Assembly: GCA_027596035.1 (NCBI GenBank)
Contig: JADGJA010000502.1
Span: 1-16,739 of the forward strand
Direction: 5' to 3'
Length of the DNA: 16,739 nt
Source of the DNA: Thoreauomyces humboldtii
Lineage: Eukaryota > Chytridiomycota > Chytridiomycetes > Spizellomycetales > Powellomycetaceae
The translations under genes and the position numbers were made by a program. Shown one piece after another: positions 1-9,674 of the stretch. Every line of letters starts with the position of its first letter. Position 1 is the stretch's first letter. Under the pieces are notes generated by a model. It saw only the letters and a program-made list of their open reading frames with translations. It had not been told where the DNA came from and did no database searches.

Positions 1-85
1 GGGGGAAGAAAGGGCAGTGGGTGTTAGATGTGAGGAAGGACATTTAGCAAAGTGGAAGGGGTTGGGTTTGGATTGGGAAACGCAC

Positions 86-1308
86 CACATGCTTGTTGTC
101 CAACCAGGCCGTCTTCTCGGTCGTGATGAAGAATTGACTTCCGTTCGTGTTGGGTCCTGAATTGGCCATTGAAAGTGTCTGAACGAGGGTGGAGAAACAA
201 GGGATGGGTCAAGGTTTAGAGGAAACCGGAAAGCTAGCCGTGCTGATGCGACTCACCCCTGGTCGTGTGTGTTTGAGGATAAAGTTCTCGTCCGGAAACG
301 TTGCGCCGTAGATGCTCTTCCCGCCCGTTCCGTTGTGTTTCGTGAAATCGCCTTGAAGGAAGAAAGGAGTTGAGTTTGGGAACTGGATCGCCAGCAGGTG
401 AAGAAGGCACGTGGAAAGTTGAAGTGAACGATACCTCCTTGACACATGAACTGAGGTATGATGCGGTGAAAGATTGACTTTTTGAACCCGAAGCCCTTCT
501 CGTGCGTGCATAGAGCTCGAAAGTTCTCGGCCGTTTCTGGAAAAACCCAGCCAGCGTGAGTCGGGAGAAGCGAGGAATCGAACCAACCCACGAGACAAGA
601 ACAGCCGGGAAACGTACTTGGCACCACGTCGGCCCTGAGCAACACCGTTATCCGTCCCGCGCTCGACCCTCCGATCTCGATGTCAAAGTACACCAATGGA
701 TTCGCCTTCCCACCTCCACCTCCACCTCCACCTCCGTCAGCCGTCGCCTTCTTGACCTTCTTCTTCTTTGGCGCGTCCCCGTCCACCCTCTCCTCATCGT
801 CATCCTCATCGTCACCACCCTCCTCCGCATCCCCGTTCTCTCCTGTCGTCTCGACAACATCCTCGGTCCCAGCCACATGTTTCTTCAACCACTCCTCCTC
901 GTTCCATATCGCCTTGGTCGAGAACGCCCCCGTCCCCCCACCAGGTCCCATTCCACCTCGAACGGGTCTCGCGAGGTTGACCCTTATCGTCCGTCCGAAA
1001 AGTTCCGCGCCTTCCATGTTCTCGATGGCGGAGGCCGCATCCTCGGGATGTTCGTACTCGACGAACCCGAACCCTCGGTGCGAGTTGGTGACGGAGGAGG
1101 ATGGGTCCGGTGGGATCTGGACCGAGAGGATGTCCCCGAACGGGAGGAACGCTGCGTGGAGCGTCTGTTCTGAAACAGTTGCGTCGAGGCCGCCTGATGA
1201 GACAAGAAGGGGAGGGGGTGAGATGCGTGGAAGGTGAGGGGAGAGGGAAGTCGAGACGTAATTACCGGCGTAGATTGTGGTCTTGTTGTTTTTGGTTATC
1301 TTGTCCAT
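86..1308 (-). CDS. PPIE: RRM-containing cyclophilin (peptidyl-prolyl cis-trans isomerase E type), 5' part; C-terminus off the window
   Basis: Nuclear prolyl cis-trans isomerase with an RNA-binding domain; family members associate with spliceosomes. Exons read 1308-1266, 1193-618, 536-435, 351-257 and 178-86, with phases matching at every junction (303 codons visible). The last donor (GTGCG, at 85) starts an intron that leaves the window; a CTAAC branch-like motif lies near 25-35. Residues 11-88 form an RRM with RNP2 IYAGGL (12-17) and RNP1 RGFGFVEY (54-61). An acidic linker follows, then PKKKKVKK (156-163, nuclear-signal-like), nine glycines (168-176) and a cyclophilin domain from about 181. 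Active-site residues are present: R231, F236, M237, Q239 ([13 protein letters not shown]) and W297. The Q in IIPQFM and the [10 protein letters not shown] stretch fit PPIE rather than cyclophilin A. About 45 C-terminal residues are missing at the edge. The start is the first ATG, directly before the RRM. Confidence 0.93.
711..737 (-). repeat. GGA/GGT trinucleotide repeat encoding nine glycines
   Basis: On the plus strand this is an alternating CCA/CCT run. Read on the minus strand it gives GGA GGT repeated four times plus GGG, the Gly-9 linker between the nuclear-signal-like lysine patch and the cyclophilin domain of the RRM-cyclophilin gene. It is in frame and coding. Its length may vary between strains by whole codons. 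Confidence 0.85.
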
Positions 1309-1504
1309 GATGTTGAGATGGTGCCACACACAGCTTCGATATGCGCACAGATGCAGAAAGCTCTAGCTAGGTATATGAATAGGTATCTGTACGTTATTTG
1401 AGTGATGTGAAGAGTTTAGCGATCTACGAAATGGGACGACGACGACTTAGAAGCAACTGAGTGAGGTGGCCGTGCCACTTGATTTACGGAAAACTACCGG
1501 TACC

Positions 1505-1522
1505 GACTGACTGACTGACTGA
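1505..1522. repeat. GACT tetranucleotide microsatellite
   Basis: Four perfect GACT units plus GA, in the non-coding region upstream of the RRM-cyclophilin gene. Simple sequence with no inferred function. Confidence 0.85.
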
Positions 1523-1920
1523 GCATCAGAGAGGCTCTCGTCGCCAGCCAGAGGGGGCATTATCGATCCTTTTGCAAGTCGTGCAATGGCTTCTTGCGAG
1601 CTGGCTGCTGCGAGAGTTACGAGAAGAATGCGTACGTGAAAAGATGGATTGTGACGAACTGCCAGATGCCCGAGTCGTTTCGAAGTCACCCCAACTATGG
1701 AAAGGACACTCGCGGTAGGCCTACGTCGCAAGGCGGAATTTTGAAAGTGTAACTTCTCTATGACCCGGTCAGAAGCGTGCGCTTAGTTTTGTAGTTGTTT
1801 GAAATAAGAAATGAAAAGCACTTCATATTATGCCACTTGTAATCAGAGGCAAGACATGCCAGGGAGAAAATTGCGTTGCTTTCCTGCCGTAACAGCGCTT
1901 CACGGACGGAAGAAGCGGAT

Positions 1921-2175
1921 GCCCGGTTGTTACCATGAGCAGCAGTAGGAGCGAAATGATCTCCCGCTTGAAATGGCGTTGCCGACCTGGGAGCAAGCAG
2001 GGGCCCGGTCGCTATTATGAGAAGCAGTAGAAGCAAAATGATATCCCGCTCAAATGAGGTTGCCGACCTGTGAGCAAGTGGGGCCTCGGCCGGTACCAAG
2101 AGAAGCAGTAGAAGCGAAATCGGGTCCCGCTCAATGGGGTTGCCGACCTGTGAGCAAGTGGGGCCTTGGCCGGTA
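1921..2175. repeat. Imperfect tandem repeat (minisatellite), three units of about 81 bp plus a partial fourth
   Basis: Units begin with gcccggt- or gcctcgg-like sequence near 1921, 2003 and 2084, and a partial unit starts near 2165. Anchor words recur at fixed spacing: agcagtag at 1941, 2023 and 2104 (periods 82 and 81), and gccgacctg at 1981, 2062 and 2142 (periods 81 and 80). The second and third units are closer to each other than to the first, for example in gacctgtgagcaagtggggc. A minus-strand frame stays open across the array from an ATG at 2195, but a one-base indel between units means that part of each unit is read in different frames. That argues against a conserved repeat protein. 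I interpret it as non-coding. Confidence 0.88.
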
Positions 2176-2775
2176 GTCACGGAAGACGTATCCATCACAA
2201 GCAGTGCCTGAAACCGGTCGGATGGACACCGCTAGCGTCGCGGGTTTACCTGAGTCGCCTTGGAACCCATGCATGTCGCAGCAGTATTATCAGCTGCAAG
2301 GTTGCAATGATAGTCAGTTACGGAAAGTCTGTATCTGACGGACTATATCTGGGATGCTCACCAAACAGAAGCATCGATGCTTGCTTCGCGAGCTGGGTCT
2401 TCGGACTGTATCGGTGACAGAACTCAGACCTTCTTGCGTGGAACGGAAGCGATCTTCTCTCCCGTGGATCCGGAACTGTGCTCGTGAGACCCGTAAAACC
2501 TTAGCATGGACTCAGTGATCTTCAGGCTATAATTAGATTAAACTGCAGGGGAAAATGTAAAGGGGAGAGCAAGACGTGTCGGTGTTTTGTCGCGCAACTG
2601 TCTTCCTGCCTGGGAACTGTACATCTGAACTGGACGTAGAGAGAGGGGGGATAAGTGGCGGGGGACTAGGATACAAGTGCGGGGGAAAGGTGAGACGGAG
2701 GAAGAAAAAGCGAGATGCGTGGGGAAAGCAAGTACATAAAGGTACAAAGTATACTGTGGGGTGAAGAGAAACTCT

Positions 2776-3192
2776 CTAGAACGCCCTTGCGTATCGAGAG
2801 AGATCAAAGTTGAGTCCCATCGCACGAGCAGCCACGGCGGCTGCGTCAGGGACCACTGGAGCGGCCGGGTCTGTCGTCGCCGTCGCAGCGGGATCAGCGG
2901 CAGCCGGTGCGGCGGGGTCGGCAGGAGCGACGGTGGGGGTTGGAACGGGGGCTGGAATGTTCTGAATGGCTGGGGATGAGGTCGCGGGTTGCGAGTCGGG
3001 TGCCACGGTGCCGTCTGGAATGGGTACGTTGAGAGGTGCTGCTGGTTTGTTGAGCTTGTTCATCGCGTCGTCGTGCTTTGTGTAGATTCGGAGGGAGAAG
3101 AATGCCATGACCCCGCAAGCGATCAGGATGGCGATAGTGACTTTGATCCAGAAGAGTACCGCGCAGCAGGCTCGTCGAGATTGGTGACCCAT
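2776..3192 (-). CDS. Small single-pass membrane protein with Pro/Ala-rich tail, unknown function
   Basis: An uninterrupted 138-residue frame starts at ATG 3192 in a good context (AACAAAATGG) and ends at TAG. I do not recognise a family. A basic, Cys-containing N-terminus (MGHQSRRACC) precedes one hydrophobic segment at about residues 12-35, followed by a short charged stretch (YTKHDDAMNKLNK). Residues 50-125 are low-complexity, rich in Pro, Ala, Thr and Val. The positive residues before the membrane segment suggest an N-in signal anchor with the tail outside or in the lumen. No catalytic motif is visible. A protein is more likely than chance because of the start context, the clean membrane segment and the CT-rich upstream strand. 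A Cys pair at residues 9-10 beside the membrane could be palmitoylated (inference). Confidence 0.65.
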   Translation of the reverse strand: MGHQSRRACCAVLFWIKVTIAILIACGVMAFFSLRIYTKHDDAMNKLNKPAAPLNVPIPDGTVAPDSQPATSSPAIQNIPAPVPTPTVAPADPAAPAAADPAATATTDPAAPVVPDAAAVAARAMGLNFDLSRYARAF

Positions 3193-4390
3193 TTTGTTAC
3201 GTGTGGTGTTGGGAGGTAGGTATTTGTGTTGGTTTGGGACCGGTCAACCTGTGCAGTAGCGAGTTCGAAGGGTATAGGGTGACTGGAAGGTTGGGAGACG
3301 GAGAGTGAGGGAGAGAGTGAGAATGTGGAAGCGAGGCTGTGAGCGTGGGAAAAAGGAGGAGTGGACGAGAGGACACACGGAGAGAGAGGGACCATCGGTG
3401 GCGCTTATCTGCCGTTCCAGCACGAAGCCGAGGGGCCCCCTCTTTTTTCTTTTTTCCCAGCCCCGCCCATCCCCGTGGGGCATGCATGCATACCTTGTTG
3501 GTGTGTGTTGGGATGCGTGGAGAGAAGGGGACGGGTGTGGTGGGAACCAGGTAGCAGTGTACGCGACAGCGATGGGTCTATACAGTGGCAGTAACGAGTC
3601 ACACAGCGGAAGGGGTATGTGAAGGAAGGAGGATGATGTGATGGGCCTGTAGGGTGGCAGCAGCTCTGATCTGTACTATGCTAGCAGAGCCAAGGGATCG
3701 CTCGCCGTATCTCTCTTTCTCTCTCTGTGAGATGAAGCTTGTTTCTGTGCGGGCGGCCGACTAGAATTGGGGAGTGACGAGAGCGACAAAGGGGGGAGGA
3801 ATGGGGGCAGTGCCTGAAACATCTCCGCGAAAGAAAAAGGAGGCTGACGACGGTTTTTACCAGAGAGATACATTAAGGTTTTAGCCACACCTCTACCCTC
3901 ACTGGTTACCATCGGGTCGGTCTTCGTGTGACCCCATCGCCACATGGATATGTGACATGGGATGCATGGTCGCGAACAACACAGCTCCTGTATGATGCAG
4001 CATGGTGCAGAAGCTAAACTAAATATCCGTAACAGAGCAACATCTCAATCGAGCCAGTTAAGATGGCCTGCTGATACAGTCTGCTTCCCCTCGGCCTTCC
4101 CCACAAATATGTAAGGGCAAAAAAAAGAAGAGTAGGAAATGGAAAAGAGACGGACCCCACTAAGGGAACGTGCTTGCGAAGAAGTTATCGTCTTTGACAG
4201 AAAGAGTTGAAAAACTCTGGATCGTTCCGAGACCGGCCTTGCCGGGGAAAATGGAGTTCCGAAAAAAAAAACGTATGGTACAGGTCTTCAGGTCTTGTGA
4301 TTGCTGAAATCAAGCGATCTAGACGGATCGCACCGACGGACTTGAGAGATGAGAGTTGGATTGCTGCTGCTGTGTTGTGGGGAAGGAGGA
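3193..4390. other. Intergenic region without a convincing gene
   Basis: This 1.2-kb stretch holds the promoter and 5' UTR of the membrane-protein gene on its left and the 3' UTR of SPT7 on its right. Apart from the purine tract at 3281-3390 it contains a TGCATGCAT palindromic stretch near 3481-3490, a CT run at 3711-3727 and poly-A stretches near 4120-4130 and 4262-4271. Short frames on both strands are low-complexity overlaps of one another. One ATG-started 89-codon minus-strand frame (3945-3676) has no recognisable content. I see no RNA gene. Confidence 0.55.
3281..3390 (-). promoter_or_regulatory. CT-rich tract (on the minus strand) upstream of the small membrane-protein gene
   Basis: The plus strand is overwhelmingly A/G here (runs such as gagagtgagggagagagtga), so the minus strand is a pyrimidine tract about 90-200 bp before the ATG at 3192. 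Pyrimidine-rich stretches near the transcription start are common in filamentous and basidiomycete fungal promoters. No TATA box is clear. The tract's role is inferred from its position and composition only. Confidence 0.35.
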
Positions 4391-7300
4391 TCATCCGGCC
4401 CCCTTCTTTCCCTAACAGTCGGATGTTGCAAAGGATGAGGATCCTTCGGAAACTTTACTCGCTCCCACCTCCTTGTGTGTCAACCTACCTTGGACTTCCG
4501 GTTCTTCATCTGTTCCTCGCGAAGCTTTGCGCGATCGATCTTCTCCTGAGCCTTCCGTTGCTTTTCGGCCTCGCGCTGGGCCTTGACGGCAGGATCCGGT
4601 CCACCGCCCTTTTTGCGTTTCTTCGCAGCGGTACCGCCTCCCTCTTCCGCGCCTTCGGTCGATTTCTGCCCGCCTCCAGCGGGGCCGTTGGCGGCGCGCT
4701 TGCGACCCTGCTTGGCGGAGAGCAGAGAGACCTTGCTCCGGAATATTGGCGCGGGGTGTTTGTGCTCGTCCTGTCGAGAACGTAAAAAAAAGTAAGCGAC
4801 GCGTAGATTCCCTCAGGCATGGAAGCCCGTCCTGTCTGCGGAAGCGTTACCTCCACCATGTCGCGTTGAGCCACCTTCTTCGCGTAAAAGGGGCGAAGCA
4901 ATCCGATGACTTTCTTGGGTTCCACGGGTCTCCAGGGCAGGGTGGCCGCTTTGCCGGTCGCCTCTTCCGCAGCGGCCGGTTCCTCTTCCCTGTTGAGACG
5001 AAGAATCAAGAGAACACAATATTAGGAAAAAAGCGAACTGCTTCCACGCAGACTTTCGACAAAGTGAATGCAGGTGACTCACCTGTGAACGTTCCGTCTT
5101 CGGACCCGGGCACGGATAGGTCGTAACCTATCCGCCTTCTTATTCCACAGCTCTCGCGGAACGCCCGTAACGCCGTCGATGCCCATCTCGCGCAGATTCA
5201 GCAGGTCAAGATCCCCGTAGAAGTTTCCACTTAAGTTGCAACGTATCAATTTATCTATCTCGATCTTCCGGCTAGTATCACTTCTATCACCAACCTGATG
5301 ATATCGTCGGAAGCCTCTTCGATGTCGATCTCTCCGGCGTCATCCTCGTTCTGGACGAAAAACCGAATCAGCTTTACGTTTTACGGTCCCTAGAAATGCT
5401 TGCGACCGTTTGCAAGGTACCTTTATCATGTCCTTGTAAGCGTAGGACAGCTTTCTTCGAAGATGGTGGAGACGGTCACCATGACGGCCGATGTCGACGC
5501 GGATGTGTGCATCGAGTTGCGCGGGTTTTTCTATCCCGTTCTCCTCAAGGGTATGTTGAAGAATTTCCTTGATTTTGATGACATGGTGAGCGGACGGATC
5601 GAGCCTCGGAGGAACCGTGATTTCTTCGGAAATACCTCATCCGTCATAACCTTCGAGAATTTGTCGGTGAATACTCGAATAGTTTTGCCCAGGTTGGCAA
5701 AATAGTCCGTGAACGTGTCTGTGAGGGTGGCAAGAGCGGATTCCGAGGCCACTGGAAATTCGGGCAAGCGCATTAGAGACGAGAGCTCTTTTAACGCGCA
5801 AAGCGTTCCTGGTTTCGGAAAAAGCTTACCATCAAATCCCGCATGGAGTAACATCTTCGCGACGGCCTGCTTTGAGATGTCTGCGGCCGCCTCGGCCGTC
5901 ATGGTTAGTGGTGGTAATGGCTCGTCCGTCTTTGGGGGTTGGTAAGGGACGGGGAGTTTGCGATCGGGCTCTTCGGGTTGGTTTGCTTCGTGAGCGACGA
6001 TCCGGGCGTGGATGTCTTTGACTCGCTGAAGTTCGCGGATGTTGGCATTGACTTGGTTCTCCAATGCGCCTTTATGCTTTGGAAACATTTCGGGGTAGTC
6101 GGAGAGGGAAGGCTGATGAGTTAACTTTCCTCTGGAAGACGAGAATGATGAGACTAGCAAATCAAATCGAGAAACTTTCTTCAGCAGACGCCACGTACTC
6201 TGGATCCTCAAACAGCAGCGCTGGATCTATCTCCCGGTTCCCTAAGGTGAACTTTGGCTGCGGCAGGCGAGGAACGCATCCCGCCGGGTACTTGATCTCG
6301 GGAAAGTAACTCTCCTCGAACACGTGACGATAGTCAGACTCGTCAGCATACTCGTCCCGCTTGCGTTTGAGAGGTGTGCTAGACTTTGACTCGTTAAAAT
6401 CCATTCTTCGCTTCTTGTTGCGCTTCATGTATTCCTGTTCGTCGTCCACCGAGGCGCCGAGGCTATGGCTAGTAGCGATAATGGCGGGACAATCTTCGAA
6501 TTTGCGTTTCAGGTTCTCCGATTGACGAGCCTAGAGTCGCAATCCGGTAAGAACCGATTTTCCTCCGCACGGGGAAAATAATGCTGTTTTCACTTACATG
6601 TCTCTCGCGCGCGAAACTCGCAGCGACGTCCCGAGACTTCCGCTCTTGCAAGGAGCTCTCCTCGCGAGCTTCCCTGATCTTCTCCGCCGCGGCGACGGTA
6701 CCTGCCGTCGGATTGGCCGCAGTAGAGTCCAAAAAAACAATTTCGTCGTCCTCGTTCTGCGCCTCGGCTCGTTCTGTTTCATCGGCATCAGGACTCGGAT
6801 CTGGTGGGACATGTATGCCGTTCTGGAAGATTTTGCACTGAATCAGTACCCTCCGTGTACTCGTGTGATTTATCTAGGTGCTCTCACAGGAGGATGGCTG
6901 ACTTGAGGTACACCGGGGGTCGTGCGGTCAAAGCTTGCACCATTGCTTTCCTTTGCGAGATGCTCGGTACCTAGATGTACCATATGTCAGAAAATCACAA
7001 TCAGCCGTTCGCTGGATGCGTTCTTATACCTTCTTCGTCCTCAGACTCGGGCTCCTGCACAACCTTAACGATAGTGATGTCAGGGATCTTCTTGAGCAGA
7101 TCGGACGATTTCCGCTTCATGGCACCAGCGTGTTTGCGGTAAGGATTTTCCTGCGAGCAAAAGTCAGACAAGCTCTTTTCAAAAAACGAGTCCACAATAC
7201 TTACGGGAGGATGCGAATTGTACTGCATGCAGTTGTTCCATATCAAAGTAAGATCATCTGCAAAATCGCGTTTGCTCAGATACTGATGAGCTTCCAACTT

Positions 7301-8773
7301 TGCGGCCATCTGCCGTTAAATACAAGTCAATTTCCAGCTAGGGTATCCTTCAAGAGTTATTCCGCTTACCGTTCCAAGATCCATTGGGTTCTTGATGACT
7401 GCATAAAGGCGGAAAGCAATCGACATCAGTAACCGAAAGCGCGAAGTTTATTCAAAGGTCAGTTCTAACCATCATAGTAGTCCGGGACCTCTCGCTTAAG
7501 GACCGGCGTCAGGAACGGAAAGGAATGGCCCTGTGGTATGGCAATATCAGCTTATAAAGCTACCTCAGGGGTAGTCAAATCGTGCTCACAGCATATCCTT
7601 TCAGGTCATTAAGAGCCTTCTCGCATGCTAAATACAGTTCCTCCTGGCCAATGTTGTCGCTAGCCTGAAATTCAAGACACGAGATCAGCAACGTCCTGGG
7701 AGCCAGAACAAGATTGATCGTACCCATTTGGATCGGCTAGGTCGAACCTCGTCCAGGAGCTTCTTTACGTCTTCTACGCGACCAGGATCCGCGCCTTTGT
7801 TTACCAACAAGAATAGATACTGGAAAGAGGGTCAGCCACGCAATAACGAGCACTGGTAGGAAAAGCACACTCAAATCTACCTTCAAGCTAGAATGTACAT
7901 CTTTGGCAACATCAGCCTTCGAGTCAAGGGACGAGAATATCAGTACCTAACATTGAATTTCGAGGAGCCCCATGGTTGTATCTAACTCACGACTTCTTCC
8001 TCCTTATAGTAGTCCGACTCGGGAGATAGAGAGCGAGTTGCATCGCGATCCTTTGGAAATTGTCACAAGCCGTGAGTCCCTTTGCACATAGCCAGACCCT
8101 GGCAGTATAGCCGTTGGCACAGCTGCTACGTTACCCGCTCCTCCGGCCCCGGAATCAGAGTATCCACGTCATATTCGTAGCTATAGTATACATCATCGAT
8201 CGGCACATCCAGATTCAACGCCGGCAGCAGTCCCTCTCCACCATCGCTACTGTAACCGTCCACATCCCCGCCAGGTTCTTCAGGGATGGGAGTGTGCTGT
8301 ATTGGCGGTATGTCGGCAGCGGGAAGCGGAGGAAACGCATAAGGTACCGCCGGAGCGACGGGTTCCACGATCGCCGAGCACAGGTCCCGTCGATCGGGAT
8401 ATAGCGTGGGTATCAACTGCTCAAAAACCATCTGCCGTATTCGGAAGAAGGCCACGAAGGCTAGCGTAGATCGGGCGTTGCCTGCTGACTTTTCGGGAGA
8501 CCCTGGCTGAACGCCGCCGTCTGAACGGAGATCCCTTCTGATCAGTAACCGATCCCTCTGTGACGCGGTCGTCTCCTCTCCGCATATGAGCGTTCCCATC
8601 GCACCTCCTGATGACAGCGCGGTGTCTCCGGGAGCCGCACGCATGTAAGCTCGCCACGTGGCCTCGTTCTTCGATGCATCGACGAACACGGCTCCTTCCT
8701 CCGGAGTGAGCCAGAGGGTATAGCGCTCATTGTAGAGCAGCTTCCTGGCCACGTCGTAGGTGTCCGCACTCAT
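4391..8773 (-). CDS. SPT7: SAGA complex core subunit Spt7 (bromodomain plus histone fold)
   Basis: Core scaffold of the nuclear SAGA coactivator. Twenty exons, phases consistent: 8773-8135, 8050-7991, 7946-7881, 7819-7724, 7664-7590, 7530-7470, 7398-7370, 7309-7205, 7150-7030, 6970-6903, 6837-6598, 6530-6199, 6131-5830, 5751-5636, 5567-5421, 5350-5295, 5229-5083, 4989-4851, 4770-4489, 4411-4391; about 1033 residues. The bromodomain (about 310-400) shows HSFPFLTPV, VPDYYDVIKNPMDLGT and the acetyl-lysine-binding Asn373 in MQYNSHPP. The bromo-associated histone fold (about 709-785) shows AVAKMLLHAGF, DYFANLGKTIRVFTDKF and EEILQHTLEENG. Then come an acidic stretch, FYGDLDLLNLREMGIDG and a Lys/Arg-rich C-terminus. 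Two uncertainties: the exon 12/13 junction has a second in-frame solution, and without the last intron the protein stops at 4480 after KSKVG. The start is the first ATG before a conserved-looking NERYTLWLTPEE region. Confidence 0.92.
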
Positions 8774-9674
8774 GGTCTTCCCCCCGCTCCGTCCTCCGAG
8801 TCCGCGAGCAGCCTTATTTTCCTGCTTTCTGAAGTCTAAAGCCGGGCTCGTTCGAAAGCCCGACAGAGAGAAGAATGGACGCTACGCGCTAGCCCGTTGT
8901 CTGCTTCGTCTGGGTTGTGAGGTTGTGAACGGAGTTGGCGTGATTGCGGGGAAAGGACGGTCGGGTTCGGTAGGATGCCGGGAGGACGGACCGCGTCGCG
9001 CGAAAGCCAAGGGTTTTTTTCCTGAAGGAACTTTTGGGACTACCGAGACGGCCCGTCGCAGACCATGCAGTTGTGGTATAGCAGTTTGATAAAAGTTCAG
9101 GTTGACGAAGTGATGGTCTTCTCTCGAGCAATGAGGTCGACGGTCAGAAGTGTTTGTGTTTGCGTATGTGGCTTGAGCCTGGCTGGGTGCAAGTCTGTTT
9201 GCTATTTCGAGAGCTGCGACGGGGATGAGGTAAGCAGAATCGGACGTTGACGATGATCCCCTTTCAACCGACTGCGTGCGATGTACGATTTCGGATTGGG
9301 TCTCTCCTCTCTCGCGGAGTGGGTTCCATCACCGGAAACGGGCATTGCCATTCTGAGCATCGCAGCATTGCACCTTCCATCCCGTGGCATCCTTTTAAAG
9401 CCCTCCTTGTCGCGTTCCGCCCTCATCAGGCCAACCCCGCAGCCCTCCTCCCTCTTCCGGCCCCCCGCCTCGTCTCATCCTCCTCCTCCGCACTCAATCC
9501 TCCTCTTTGTCGGACTTCTTGTTCCCGCTGTCAACCCTCTTTACCCTCCAGGACCAGGAGAACCCCTGGATGCTCCTACTTTGCTCGCCTCCGCCGCCTC
9601 TGACATTACGATCGCAACTCCAAACTTTCATATTCGACAACGGCGCGATACCTTGATATACCCTTCTTCCAGCC
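8774..9674. promoter_or_regulatory. Divergent intergenic region between SPT7 and the CC-tailed protein gene
   Basis: About 900 bp separates two genes transcribed away from each other, so both promoters lie here. On the plus strand, 9421-9530 is strongly pyrimidine-rich (ccctcctccctcttccgg and similar), 150-250 bp before the plus-strand ATG at 9675. A TTTTAAAG element at 9391-9398 is TATA-like. Nothing comparable is evident on the SPT7 side. Open frames in the region are unconvincing. Element assignments are inferences from position. Confidence 0.4.

Larger units (their letters stand above)
1309..2775. other. Intergenic region without a convincing gene
   Basis: This 1.47-kb stretch separates the 5' end of the RRM-cyclophilin gene from the 3' end of the small membrane-protein gene; both are on the minus strand. 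It must hold the promoter of the former (nearest about 1309) and the 3' UTR of the latter (nearest about 2775). Reading frames here are short, lack protein-like composition, and some open only from non-ATG codons. The only structured content I can support is the roughly 81-bp tandem repeat at 1921-2175 and a GACT run at 1505-1522. I see no tRNA-like T-arm, transposase frame or terminal repeat. Confidence 0.6.

Noticed and set aside
556..1173. Long plus-strand frames opposite the RRM-cyclophilin gene
   Set aside because: They are antisense shadows of a well-supported minus-strand coding exon, with Pro/Ser/Arg-biased composition.
1447..1731. 94-codon minus-strand frame between the cyclophilin gene and the minisatellite
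   Set aside because: It opens from a non-ATG codon, includes the GACT microsatellite and has no recognisable content.
1758..2195. 145-codon minus-strand frame with Leu runs across the tandem repeat
   Set aside because: The first half of each repeat unit is read in different frames because of one-base indels, and the remainder is not protein-like. The openness follows from an 81-bp period.
3676..3945. 89-codon minus-strand ATG frame
   Set aside because: No family resemblance, low-complexity Ser/Pro content from a CT tract, and no supporting splice or start context.
5531..5635. Continuation of the SPT7 histone-fold exon to a stop near 5531
   Set aside because: The frame after 5636 loses family similarity. 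Splicing GTATTT...ATCAAG (5635-5568) restores EEILQHTLEENG in frame.
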